Assembly: GCA_022984795.1 (NCBI GenBank)
Contig: JALIHJ010000008.1
Span: forward strand, 1 to 64,000
DNA: 64,000 bases
Direction: 5' to 3'
Source: Fabrea salina
Lineage: Eukaryota; Ciliophora; Heterotrichea; Heterotrichida; Fabreidae
The notes under the pieces are model-generated. The model was not told where the DNA came from. It was given only the letters and a program-made list of their open reading frames with translations, and searched no databases. Made by a program: the position numbers and the translations under genes. Positions 53,845 to 62,572 of this stretch are shown here, piece by piece (position 1 is the first letter of the stretch; each line of letters starts with the position of its first letter).

Positions 53845-55299
53845 ATGGCAACGCAAACTTCACCAAGCCGCAAACGAGAAGCTAAAGACACTCCCCAAGT
53901 TTCAAATAGCTCAAGAGAACGTGCAGAAGCTGCAAAGGCCTATATTGAGCATAAATACTCTAAACTCAAAAGAGAAGAGTCTGAGAAAAAGGAATGCTGG
54001 GATGAACTTGGTCGAAAGATGCTGGAACTCAACCTTTCACAAACTGAACAAAACATGATCCGCCAAAACATACTCCACAACGAAGCCGAACTCATGCGGC
54101 AGCGCAGAAAACGAGTCACTGTTTACGACTTCGAGCCTGTAAGTATCATTGGTAGAGGAGCCTTTGGCGAAGTAAGGTTAGTCCGCCACAAAGAAACCAA
54201 CGAAGTACTTGCTATGAAAAAGATGAACAAAAGCGAAATGCTCCACAAGAACCAAGTGCAGCATGTAAGGGCTGAACGAAATGTACTGGCAATGGCTGAC
54301 AATCCCTGGATAGTGCAGTTAAGGTACAGTTTCCAGGACGAACACTTCTTGTACTTAGCTATGGAGTACTTGCCAGGAGGCGACTTAATGACGATTTTGA
54401 TGAAAAGAGACATTTTGCCAGAAGACGAAGCTAGGTTCTACATTGCAGAAACTATCCTTGCCGTGGAAAGCGTTCACAAGATGAACTACATCCACAGGGA
54501 CCTGAAGCCCGACAACGTGCTCATTGGGAGCGACGGACACGTTAAACTTTCGGACTTCGGACTTTGCAAGCACTCCGACGTAACTGCCAACAACCCCTAC
54601 TCGAACCTCAGGAAACTCGAAATAGACGCTAAGCACAAAGCCTACATGGACAAAAAGTCCGAGTTCAGAAGAAGCAGGAAACTGGCTTTTTCAACTGTAG
54701 GAACTCCAGACTACATAGCTCCTGAAGTATTCAGAAGAGCTGGTTACGACGAAACGGTAGACTGGTGGTCAGTAGGAGTTATCTTTTTTGAAATGGTGGT
54801 GGGCTACCCTCCTTTTTTTGCAGACGAGCCTTCAATAACCTGCCAAAAGATCCTTCACTGGAAACAAACCTTGCAGATCCCCAAAGAGGCTTGTTTGTCT
54901 AGAGCAGCAACTGACTTAATTGAGAAACTTGTGTGTGACCCTCAGGACAGACTGGGAGCCAGAGGAGTTGAAGAAATAAAGAACCACCCCTTCTTTTTGG
55001 GAATCAGGTGGGACAGGCTGCGCAAATCCAAGGCTCCTTGGATTCCTGAAGTGGACAGTGACGTGGACACGAGGAACTTCGACAATTTTGAAGAAACTGA
55101 ACCTTTTTACCCAGAAGAAAACTCCCAAAAAAGAAAGGTCAGGAAAGACCCCAACTTCATAGGTTACACTTATAAAAGAGAAGACGAGAACCAAAGGGCT
55201 AGTTTGGTAACTGCTTTGCAAGAATTAGAAGCTGTTAAGAACTCTTCTAGCAGAAAGCCAGTTTCAAGGCACCAGTCCAAAGACATTTATTTAGCTTAA
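53845..55299 (+). CDS. NDR/LATS-family AGC kinase
   Basis: A 484-residue kinase. Residues 20-90 are the N-terminal MOB-binding region (SRERAEAAKAYIEHKYSKLK). The kinase core has IGRGAFGEVRLVRHK, AMKKMNK, HRDLKPDNVLI, DFGLCK, an insert with basic residues before the activation segment (KLAFSTVGTPDYIAPEVF, holding the autophosphorylation Ser) and WWSVGVIFFEMVVGYPPFFAD. The AGC tail ends with the hydrophobic motif FIGYTYKR, whose Thr is the MST/Hippo-type kinase target. NDR kinases with MOB proteins control polarity, centrosome duplication and cytokinesis. No MOB gene is present in this window. Confidence 0.95.
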   Translation: MATQTSPSRKREAKDTPQVSNSSRERAEAAKAYIEHKYSKLKREESEKKECWDELGRKMLELNLSQTEQNMIRQNILHNEAELMRQRRKRVTVYDFEPVSIIGRGAFGEVRLVRHKETNEVLAMKKMNKSEMLHKNQVQHVRAERNVLAMADNPWIVQLRYSFQDEHFLYLAMEYLPGGDLMTILMKRDILPEDEARFYIAETILAVESVHKMNYIHRDLKPDNVLIGSDGHVKLSDFGLCKHSDVTANNPYSNLRKLEIDAKHKAYMDKKSEFRRSRKLAFSTVGTPDYIAPEVFRRAGYDETVDWWSVGVIFFEMVVGYPPFFADEPSITCQKILHWKQTLQIPKEACLSRAATDLIEKLVCDPQDRLGARGVEEIKNHPFFLGIRWDRLRKSKAPWIPEVDSDVDTRNFDNFEETEPFYPEENSQKRKVRKDPNFIGYTYKREDENQRASLVTALQELEAVKNSSSRKPVSRHQSKDIYLA

Positions 55300-55346
55300 T
55301 CTGTTTCATTCATATTGGTGAATAAATGTTTGCTTATATTACTTAA

Positions 55347-55991
55347 ATGGAACGCACCCAAGAAGGGCTATTCCGGTCTGTAAGCATAGTTATGCTAATA
55401 GTAGTGACAAGCATAGTCCTAGTTAGATGGGACTTAGAAATGCTGCAAAACTTGTCTGTGTCGCTTTTTCCTCCAGAAGTGTGGTCGCTAGGGATGTGTT
55501 TCACCATAACTAGCGCCTGGTTGTGTATTCCAGTTTTCGCGTTTTGTCTGGCCTGCAACAAGGTCGCTTGCGCAAAGTGCATAGGTGCAGTCCTGCTGTT
55601 TCTTGGAGGACCTAACCTTTTAATTTGGAACATAGTAGGCACCAGTGTGGACGCACTGCAGTTTAAAGAACTACCTAGGTTCAATGAGGTGTGCATTTTA
55701 GTGGTGATTTGGGGAGCACTTTACACAATCTCAGTGTCCTGCAACTGGGCCCTTGGAGGACTAGTGTGGAGGCACTTAAAGGCCCGCAGCCTTGCCAAAA
55801 AGATCTCAAAATGGAAGTCTCGTAAAGCCCAGGAAGCCTTACTAGAGGGCCTGTGCGCCATTTGTATGGACGGGTATGCTTCGGCAGAGGGGGTTAGGGT
55901 TTTGAAGTGCAGCCACTCTTTCCATAAAGACTGTGTTGGTGTTTGGCTGAGTCAGTGTAAGTCATGCCCTGTGTGCAGGTGTGAAGTGTAA
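55347..55991 (+). CDS. membrane RING-H2 E3 ligase
   Basis: A 214-residue protein with about four membrane helices in residues 10-150 (SIVMLIVVTSIVLV, SLGMCFTITSAWLCIPVFAFCLA, IGAVLLFLGGPNLLIWNIVG, VCILVVIWGALYTISV) and a C-terminal RING-H2: CAICMDGYASAEGVRVLKCSHSFHKDCVGVWLSQCKSCPVC. All eight zinc ligands are present (C3H2C3 pattern). Such proteins ubiquitinate membrane or ER/Golgi targets. Substrates unknown. Confidence 0.85.
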   Translation: MERTQEGLFRSVSIVMLIVVTSIVLVRWDLEMLQNLSVSLFPPEVWSLGMCFTITSAWLCIPVFAFCLACNKVACAKCIGAVLLFLGGPNLLIWNIVGTSVDALQFKELPRFNEVCILVVIWGALYTISVSCNWALGGLVWRHLKARSLAKKISKWKSRKAQEALLEGLCAICMDGYASAEGVRVLKCSHSFHKDCVGVWLSQCKSCPVCRCEV

Positions 55992-55995
55992 ATTG

Positions 55996-57580
55996 TCACT
56001 TTTTAAGGTTATTAATGTGTAGAGACGACTTAGGAACTTGGTAGTTGGTAATAATGAACTTAGAAACTTCTGTAGAGTGGTTGCCTTGCACGTGCAGCAC
56101 GTTTACTGTTTTAGAGTCTTTTTTGGCTTGCTCGACCGTAGCACTGGCAGCCAGCATCTTCCTGCAGGCTTGGCTGAGTTCTTTGTAGTCGATTTCGTAG
56201 TGTTCGCAGCCTTTGACGATAGTGACTGTTTTGTTCTTCCTGCCTTTGAGTCTTTCAACTTTGATTTCAATTGAAGGAATGCTTCCGTGCTTGAGTGAAG
56301 GTTCAAACATTCCTAGGGTGTATTCTTTGATGTAGCCTTCTTTGAAACTTTCCTGGAACTTTTTCACTAGGTCTGACTTAGGGTGCTCTTCAGAAGGAAT
56401 CTTAAGTGCCTGTGCAAGCAGTTCGTCAACTCTGGACATTTGTTTGGCTGAAACGTTTTGGTCCAGTTGGTTGGCTTTTATGTACTCCATTAGGATCTTG
56501 TTGGTTTCTGGCTTCTCTATGAACTGTGGAGTGCTTTCTAGAGCCTTTTGCAAAAATGGCTTGATGGCACTAGTGGGAATCAACACGGAGTGGTAAACTA
56601 CTTTGGGGTAGTCTGTGGGTTCGGACTCTGTTTCTTGGGGCAAGAGGTTTGGGTTTGTTAACTAAGGGTCGGAACTGTGTTATCATGGGGTGGCTGGAGT
56701 TAACACCTGTTACTAGTTTGTGGTCGAATCCTTTGGGTTGTTCGTACTTGATGAGTTCAAGTTCGCTTGCGTGTTCCATGAGTTTGCCTATCTTTTTGAA
56801 AGGCGAGTTCTTTAAGTTAAAAGGCAGGTCTTTTTTGCACATCTGCATGGTTTTTTGGAGTTGGCTGGGTTCTAGAGGTAACTCAGTCACTCCTACTTTA
56901 AGGGCTGTGAGTAGTATAGACATAACCATGTCTTCTGTCATTTCAAGGGGTTCTTTGGACTCTTCTGGAGTCTCTTCTGGAGTTTCTTCTGGGGTTTCTT
57001 CTGGAGTTTCTTGTTCTTCCTGCAAAGGGACTACTATGTCAACTCCGTACCCTTCATTAGGCACTTCTTGCCAAGCTAGCCAAAGACCGTCTCTGTAAGC
57101 ATTGACTACTTTTACACACACTCCAGTCATTTCTGAAGTAGGAAACTCAGACAAAACACCTACTCCTACAGGCGAAGGATTCCCCTTGATTTGTACAGCT
57201 ACAGGAAGTCCTGGTTTGAACCAAGACAAAACTTCTTGTTTGTTAGTGACTCCTGGCCACATCAGGTCTGCTCCGTTCAGCAGAAACTGAGAAACTTGAG
57301 AGTGAGTTTCAACCTTCGGAAGCAGTTCAGGATGCTCCCAAACAGCGTAAATACTTGGAAGAGCCTTGCCACTTCCTGTGTCAATCAGCACTGGAACCCA
57401 AGTAGACTCTAGCTGAGTTAAGTAAAGCAAAGCTTTGGAGTTTGTGAGTTTTTGGAGTTTAAGAGGAGTTGACTTGTCAAAAAGCACACTGCAGGACTCA
57501 GGCAACCCAGAAAGCAACTTCTTTTTGACCTTGCCAGACACTAAGTTTTCTGTTCCCAACTCTACCTTTTTCCTAAACAT
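55996..57580 (-). CDS. EIF2D: eIF2D (ligatin), coding region split between two frames
   Basis: Two overlapping frames together carry eIF2D. The first (57580 to about 56640) has the N-terminal domain (MFRKKVELGTENLVSGKVKKKL) and PUA domain (SKALLYLTQLESTWVPVLIDTGSGKALPSIYAVWEHPELLPKVETHS, NGADLMWPGV), an acidic repeat (PEETPEETPEETPEES) and a winged helix ending HPMITQFRPLVNK. The second (to 55996) has the SWIB/MDM2-like part (SAIKPFLQKALESTPQFIE) and SUI1 domain (RKNKTVTIVKGCEHYEIDYKELSQACRKMLAASATV, VQGNHSTEVSKFI). eIF2D helps recycle ribosomes and deliver tRNA. The frames differ by +1 and no 15- or 16-nt GT..AG intron fits the junction, so the joint is unexplained. Confidence 0.85.
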
Positions 57581-57586
57581 TATACA

Positions 57587-59389
57587 CTACTTTAGGTTAT
57601 TTTTGAACAATTTGTACTTTTTTAAGTGGTGTTTGTGGAGTTTCCTCAGCAGTTCTTTAGCTTGGGGCAACTTTTGTATTTTGTACAGAATAGTAAACAC
57701 TATTAAAACCACTCCTTCGTCGTCTAAGTCAAGTGCCCTCAAAATAAAGTTCTCTTGACTAAGTATGTTGACCAACTCAAGTTTGCTGTTTTCGTCTGTA
57801 AGTTGGTTGTTTAGTTTCTCGTACACACCCAACAGTGAACTGCTGTCTTCAGTGGCTTGTTTAAGCATAGCTTGCATGGAGAACCTGTAGACTTCAGAAG
57901 GATCTGAACAATTAGAAGCTTTAAAGTACTTGTAAAGTAGAGTTCTGTTTTCAGTGTTAATTAAGTTTTGGGTGTACTTTATGAACTCAAGTCTCAGAGT
58001 GTCTTCAGTGTGGTTGTCGAGATCCAAAAGCACTCTAGACAGGAAGCACTGGTCTTGTTCAGTGAGTTCTTGATTGTAGTTGGTGCTTAGGGTGTTTTCG
58101 TCTAAGTCCAGCAGTAAGTCCCACCACTCAGAATTCACTCTAAACACAGGGTTGGCTGCCCCTGCTACATACACTCTGGACAAAAAACTTAGGTCTTCTA
58201 AGTTCACGTAAGGGTGCAGGTGGAACTCCAAAAGGCCTTTTAGAGGTTTTACGAGTCTGGCTACTCCACAAGTAGTGCAGATTACTTTCCACACAGTAGA
58301 CTTACTTCCGAGAACTAAAACTCTTTTGTCACTAAGTAGTGCTTTGTAAACGGTCATTGCGTGTTTCTCGTAAACTCGCAGAAAGTTTACTAGGGAAAAA
58401 GGAATGTGTTCTAAAATGTCTTTGAAGGGTTCTAGTTCTAGGTACACAGGAGTGGTTTTGAACCTAACGTTGAACCTGCGCTTCATTTTTTCAGACTTCA
58501 AACTAAGTAAGACTTACGCTTTGGCTACTTTAAGCTCTAAGAACTTAGGGAAGTTTTTGTGTTCATTTGAAACAAAAGGCACTACGCGTGTGTGGAGTCG
58601 CACCATGTTGTGGTACAGACTCATGACTATTTCAGTTTTGTTTTGGTAGTTCTTTTGGATTTCGTCCAGAGTGAGTTCTAAAAATTCCTGTGTAGAGTTT
58701 ACTTTGTAAATGTGTAAGTAACTAGACTTAGAAGCTATCCCTAAAGACTTGTAAGTAACTCCTCTGTCGTAACTTTGGTGACGGAAAGTCTTAACTACAC
58801 TTAGACAAGGAAGTCTGTGTTCTTGCATTATGTAAGAAAGGGTGCTTTGCACTTGCAACTGAGAAAACAACCAACTCCCAGTAAGCAGTTCTTCGAGTTG
58901 TTCACTGGTTGGGCTTAAAAACTTAAAGCCTACTTTTTGGTTTTGTTCGCTGTCCACCGTCACGAAGTCTGGACTTAGGCGTTTGAAGTTAATGTTTTCG
59001 TGGACTCCTAAACTAAGAAGCACTTTTCCGTTGCCTTTAACGTAAAGCAACCACTGGTTGTCTTCAGGACGGATTCTTAAGCTGAGCGAACTGCCTAAAG
59101 TTGGCTGGTTAGGTAGTTGCTCCCAGTTAGTTTCTAACACGTAAACGTGGACTTTGTGCTTTTTGAAGTCAACTAACTTGGGGTCTCCAGAACAAGTTGC
59201 TGGGCGGTAGTGTTTAAAAGGTATATAGAACAGAGTGGTGTCTTGGTGGTTGTTATGAATGTTATCTGGGATCATGTAAGAAGCAATGTCTCTTTGTGAG
59301 AATTACTGTGTAATGGAGTACGGGTACTGGAGTGTGACCTGGGCTCCTTTGGAACTGTGGAACTCTGTGAAGAAAATGAACTCTACCAT
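57587..59389 (-). CDS. AVL9: AVL9-type DENN-domain protein (two 15-nt introns)
   Basis: Three exons (59389-59307, 59291-58518, 58502-57587) encode 590 residues. Exon 1 supplies the uDENN start FFTEFHSSKGAQVTLQYPYSITQ; exon 2 continues DIASYMIPDNIHNNHQDTTLFYIPFKH and YKSLGIASKSSYLHIYK; exon 3 holds the central DENN core (PFSLVNFLRVYEKHAMTVYKALLSDKRVLVLGS, FHLHPYVNLEDLSFLSRVYVAGAANPVF, WWDLLLDLDEN). AVL9 acts in late secretory traffic and, as a DENN protein, may activate a Rab. Read without splicing, this looks like two truncated genes. The three pieces sum to an exact multiple of three. eIF2D starts 6 nt downstream of the stop. Confidence 0.82.
58503..58517 (-). other. 15-nt intron 2 of AVL9-type gene
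   Basis: Sense GTAAGTCTTACTTAG, phase 2 (GC/T), immediate TAA if retained. It is nearly identical to the RPC5 intron. Confidence 0.9.
59292..59306 (-). other. 15-nt intron 1 of AVL9-type gene
   Basis: Sense GTAATTCTCACAAAG, phase 2 (CA/A), A at position 10, immediate TAA if retained. Splicing joins the 28-residue uDENN start to the rest. Confidence 0.85.
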
Positions 59390-59399
59390 GGTTATTTTT

Positions 59400-59741
59400 T
59401 TAGGCATTATTCGAAAACAAGCTTGCATCGGAGTCTTCACTTTCACTGCTAGGTAGAGGTTTTCGCTTCTGGGGTTCGTTTTTGGGGGGTTGTTTGTTTG
59501 CTTGGTCTTTTAGTACAAGTTCTAAGTAGTCGTTGTGTTCAAGGGCTTCTTCAACTAAGTAGTTTTCAGGGATCACGTACCCATTCACCTTTATTCTGAG
59601 GAACTCCTTTGAGTCCCCGAAGCACCGGAAGTAGACTTTCTCAAGCTTCTTAAGCATTTGCTTGATGTTAGAGTTGCTCCTAACTACAGCTATGAACTTG
59701 CGTTCAGCAGCTTTTACGTAAACCCTAAAGTATTGTTCCAT
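59400..59741 (-). CDS. small ubiquitin-like-fold protein
   Basis: A 113-residue protein. Residues 1-78 follow the ubiquitin-like beta-grasp order: RVYVKAAERKFIAVVRSNSNIKQMLKKLEKVYFRCF, then LRIKVNGYVIPENYLVEEALEHNDYLELVL. No C-terminal GG. A charged tail (KRKPLPSSESEDSDASL) carries CK2-type sites. The fold resembles the N-terminal ubiquitin-like domains of coilin or of ciliary/kinase proteins; not assignable. It lies 10 nt upstream of the AVL9-type start codon on the same strand, and 5 nt after the stop of the following coiled-coil gene's frame. Confidence 0.6.
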   Translation of the reverse strand: MEQYFRVYVKAAERKFIAVVRSNSNIKQMLKKLEKVYFRCFGDSKEFLRIKVNGYVIPENYLVEEALEHNDYLELVLKDQANKQPPKNEPQKRKPLPSSESEDSDASLFSNNA

Positions 59742-59746
59742 TTACA

Positions 59747-61156
59747 TTAGAATCCTAACTTGCGGCGCTCTAAGTAAAGTTCGTGTTCGCGCCGGCGGGT
59801 GTTAATGATGGACGAGTCAAAGGAGTAGTTGAGTCTTTGTGTAGCGTTGGGTGAACTAAAAGTTGTTTGGTTCCTCCTAGCTAAGTTGCAAAGGGCGTCC
59901 CTAAGGGCTTTAGCTTTGCTTGGAATTTGAGAAGGTCCTTTGAAGTTCTTTTCAAGGTACTCTTTTACTAGGTTGCTGGGTTCGAAAGGGTTTGTTTTGT
60001 CTTGGTCAAGGATGTTTTTGGCAGTCTGGGTCAAAAGAGCGTCTAAAAAGTAATGAAAGGCAAAGGGGTCCTTTTTAGGGGTGGTTTTTGCTAGGTCGTT
60101 TTTGTGTTTGTTGACTCTTTCTCTCTCTTTAGAAGTGTGGATTAGTTCCGTTTCTAGGATGTTGCAAGCTTTGTGGATGTCTTTGAGTTCTTGTTGGAGA
60201 GTTTCTGTGGTGGTTTCTGCGTCCTTGACCAGAACACTCATGTCTCCGTAACCGCCTTTCCAGACACCCTGGATTTTTTCAATCTCTTCTTCGAGGAGTT
60301 TGTTTTGCTTAGTGATGCTTTCGCATTCTTTCTGGAGGAGTTCTGTTTGTTTGTTGTCTGCAGTAGTTAGTTCTTGCTGCATGAGTTCTACGTTTTTCAA
60401 GAGTTGGTTTTCTTTGTGGGAAAACTTGCACTGGCTTTCCTGGATGTCTTTTTCCAGCAAAGCAATGGTTTGGGAAAGGGTGTCCTTTTCACTGTAGATT
60501 TCGTTCAGTTGGGACTCTATTTCTGAAACCTCTTGTTTGAGTTTCTGCATCTCAGTTATTTCTTCTGTTTCTGTTCGGGACTGGATGCTGTTTTTCCTCA
60601 TTTTGTTCTCGAGTTGGGCGTTTTTGCTGGCGAGTTCTTCTATTTCTAGATTTTCTTGGTGGATTTTGTCCTTCCAAGTGGAGAGTGTTTTTTCAAGTTG
60701 TTGGCTGTGGAGTTTCTGGACTTGTTCTCTGAGGTTGGTTTCGTAAGTTGCTGAGTTTTCAATTGAGAAGTCTTGGAGGCTTTGCTTGGCTTGTTCCAAA
60801 AGACTCAGGTACTTAGGAAAGTCTTCGGTGTCTTGGCTGGAAACTGTTCCGTAAGACTCTTGGACTCTTCGGAGTCTTTTGGCAACGTAGCCCTGGTTGA
60901 ACTTGTTGAAAGTTTCAGGGGGTTTCAAAGGGCCTTTAGGACTGCTTTCAATGGAAATGGGAGAAACAGCTCTGTTGTCTTCAGAGTCTCCAGAGTTCTT
61001 TTTGAAAAGTGCTCGGTACTGCATGTTGATGACCTTCCACTTCTCAAGGTCGGTGTCGTCGAACTCTGACTGCTGCAGAGGAGGAGGTTTGGAGACTTTT
61101 TGTTGGGGCTGTTCTCTTTTTTGCCTTCTTTCGAGCAGTTTGGGTTTTCTATTCAT
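59747..61156 (-). CDS. coiled-coil protein, unknown
   Basis: A 469-residue protein. A basic/disordered start (MNRKPKLLERRQKREQPQQK) and short motif (DLEKWKVINMQYRALFKK) precede about 240 residues of coiled coil (residues 125-360), then a helical C-terminal part (FAFHYFLDALLTQTAKNILDQ, PSNLVKEYLEKNFKG) and a basic end (RRREHELYLERRKLGF). No family recognised; a centriolar or ciliary role is plausible only from composition. Divergent from the kinase at 61171, with 14 bp between start codons. Confidence 0.7.
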   Translation of the reverse strand: MNRKPKLLERRQKREQPQQKVSKPPPLQQSEFDDTDLEKWKVINMQYRALFKKNSGDSEDNRAVSPISIESSPKGPLKPPETFNKFNQGYVAKRLRRVQESYGTVSSQDTEDFPKYLSLLEQAKQSLQDFSIENSATYETNLREQVQKLHSQQLEKTLSTWKDKIHQENLEIEELASKNAQLENKMRKNSIQSRTETEEITEMQKLKQEVSEIESQLNEIYSEKDTLSQTIALLEKDIQESQCKFSHKENQLLKNVELMQQELTTADNKQTELLQKECESITKQNKLLEEEIEKIQGVWKGGYGDMSVLVKDAETTTETLQQELKDIHKACNILETELIHTSKERERVNKHKNDLAKTTPKKDPFAFHYFLDALLTQTAKNILDQDKTNPFEPSNLVKEYLEKNFKGPSQIPSKAKALRDALCNLARRNQTTFSSPNATQRLNYSFDSSIINTRRREHELYLERRKLGF

Positions 61157-61170
61157 TGCTGTTAAAAATT

Positions 61171-62571
61171 ATGGAATTAAGTAGTGCAGTGCCTGGACTC
61201 CCAGAATCGACCTCAGGGCTGAAAAAAACAGCTTCTACACTAGACAACTTTGAAGTAGTCAGGACGTTAGGAAGTGGGTACAGCGGGAAGGTGAAGCTAG
61301 TGCTTGACTACACAACTGGGGTGTTTGCAGCTAAGATATTTAAGAGTCCTAGTTTGGAACTGAAAAGTAGGTTTGAGGAGATGATTGCTAACGAAGTAAA
61401 CAACTTGAGGAAAGTTGAGCACCCCAATGTTTTAAAGATCATTTCTGTGCATCCAAACGGAAAGTACGTCAGAAAAGGCACTTTGCAGTCCTACACTTGT
61501 TTTTACGTGCTCATGGAGTTCTGTCCCAACGGCTCTTTGTTTGACTTAATAGCTCAGAACGGAGCTCTTTCTGAAAGTGCAGCTCGTTACTACTTCCACC
61601 AGTTAATATCTGCAATAGAAACCTGCCACTCACACGGCTTTGCCCACAGAGACCTGAAACTTGAAAACATGCTTTTGGACTCAGAGTTCAACTTGAAACT
61701 AGCAGACTTTGGCTTTTCTTTTAACTTAGAAGCAAGAGATGGTTCGGGCTTTATGAGGACCAACTTAGGAACGAACCAGTACAAAGCTCCAGAAATACAC
61801 TTAAACCAGCCCTACTCAGGGGTTGCTGTGGACATCTTTTCAGCAGGAATCATTCTGTTCATTATGCAGAGGTACAACCCTCCGTTTTACCAAGCAGCTC
61901 GCTCTGACCTTCTTTTTAAGTACCTTTCAGAGCAACCTGGCAAATTCTGGCAAGTCCACGAGTCCCAAAGCAAACTTGGAAGTTCTTCCTCTTTCAAAGA
62001 CATAGTAACCAAAATGATGGCCTCTGACCCCTCCATGCGTTTGTCTATTTACGGGATTAAAGTTCACGAGTGGTTCAATGGCCAAGTAACTATTCCTAAG
62101 CAAGTAGGTTCAGCCATTATTGAAGAAAAAAGAACCCAAAAAGAAAAAGCTAGAGAGTGCAGACGCCAAGGACTCAAAGGACCCCGTCTTTACAGAGGAA
62201 TTTCTCAAGAGGACTCTTTGTCACTTTCTTTGACTTCAGAAAACAGTTACATTTCACCCACCAAAGTCCGGGAACCCTTTGACAGCATTCGAGTATTTGG
62301 AGATTTCTGGACAGGTTTAGAAATTGAGCACCTGTGGACACTGGTTACTGCTGCACTGAGTGACTTAAGTGCTGAGTACGCAACTGTTTCACAAGACGAA
62401 ATTATTGTTACTTACGTAGGACTTAACGAGCACGCAGACTTCAAGATCAAACTCAAGTCCACTGAAGAGATGAATTTGCCCCAGTTCAAACTGAAACAAG
62501 GCAACTCTTTTGAGTACCGAGAAGCAGTTAAAGTCATTTTAGGAGTGGTTCAAGAAGCAAGTGGCACTTAA
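61171..62571 (+). CDS. CIPK/CAMK-like Ser/Thr kinase with KA1-like C-terminus
   Basis: A 466-residue kinase started at ATG 61171 (longer frame starts TTG). Catalytic elements: LGSGYSGKVKLVLD, AAKIF (VAIK Lys), HRDLKLENMLLD, ADFGFSF, and GTNQYKAPEI in place of GTPxYxAPE. The core ends near residue 310. The last 100 residues (RVFGDFWTGLEIEHLWTLVTAALSDLSAEYATV ... QFKLKQGNSFEYREAVKVILGV) look like a KA1/NAF-PPI-type domain of CIPK, MARK and CHK1 kinases, which binds lipids or inhibits the kinase. Ciliates have large expansions of such kinases. One base separates its stop from the convergent gene's stop. Confidence 0.88.
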   Translation: MELSSAVPGLPESTSGLKKTASTLDNFEVVRTLGSGYSGKVKLVLDYTTGVFAAKIFKSPSLELKSRFEEMIANEVNNLRKVEHPNVLKIISVHPNGKYVRKGTLQSYTCFYVLMEFCPNGSLFDLIAQNGALSESAARYYFHQLISAIETCHSHGFAHRDLKLENMLLDSEFNLKLADFGFSFNLEARDGSGFMRTNLGTNQYKAPEIHLNQPYSGVAVDIFSAGIILFIMQRYNPPFYQAARSDLLFKYLSEQPGKFWQVHESQSKLGSSSSFKDIVTKMMASDPSMRLSIYGIKVHEWFNGQVTIPKQVGSAIIEEKRTQKEKARECRRQGLKGPRLYRGISQEDSLSLSLTSENSYISPTKVREPFDSIRVFGDFWTGLEIEHLWTLVTAALSDLSAEYATVSQDEIIVTYVGLNEHADFKIKLKSTEEMNLPQFKLKQGNSFEYREAVKVILGVVQEASGT

Positions 62572-62572
62572 A

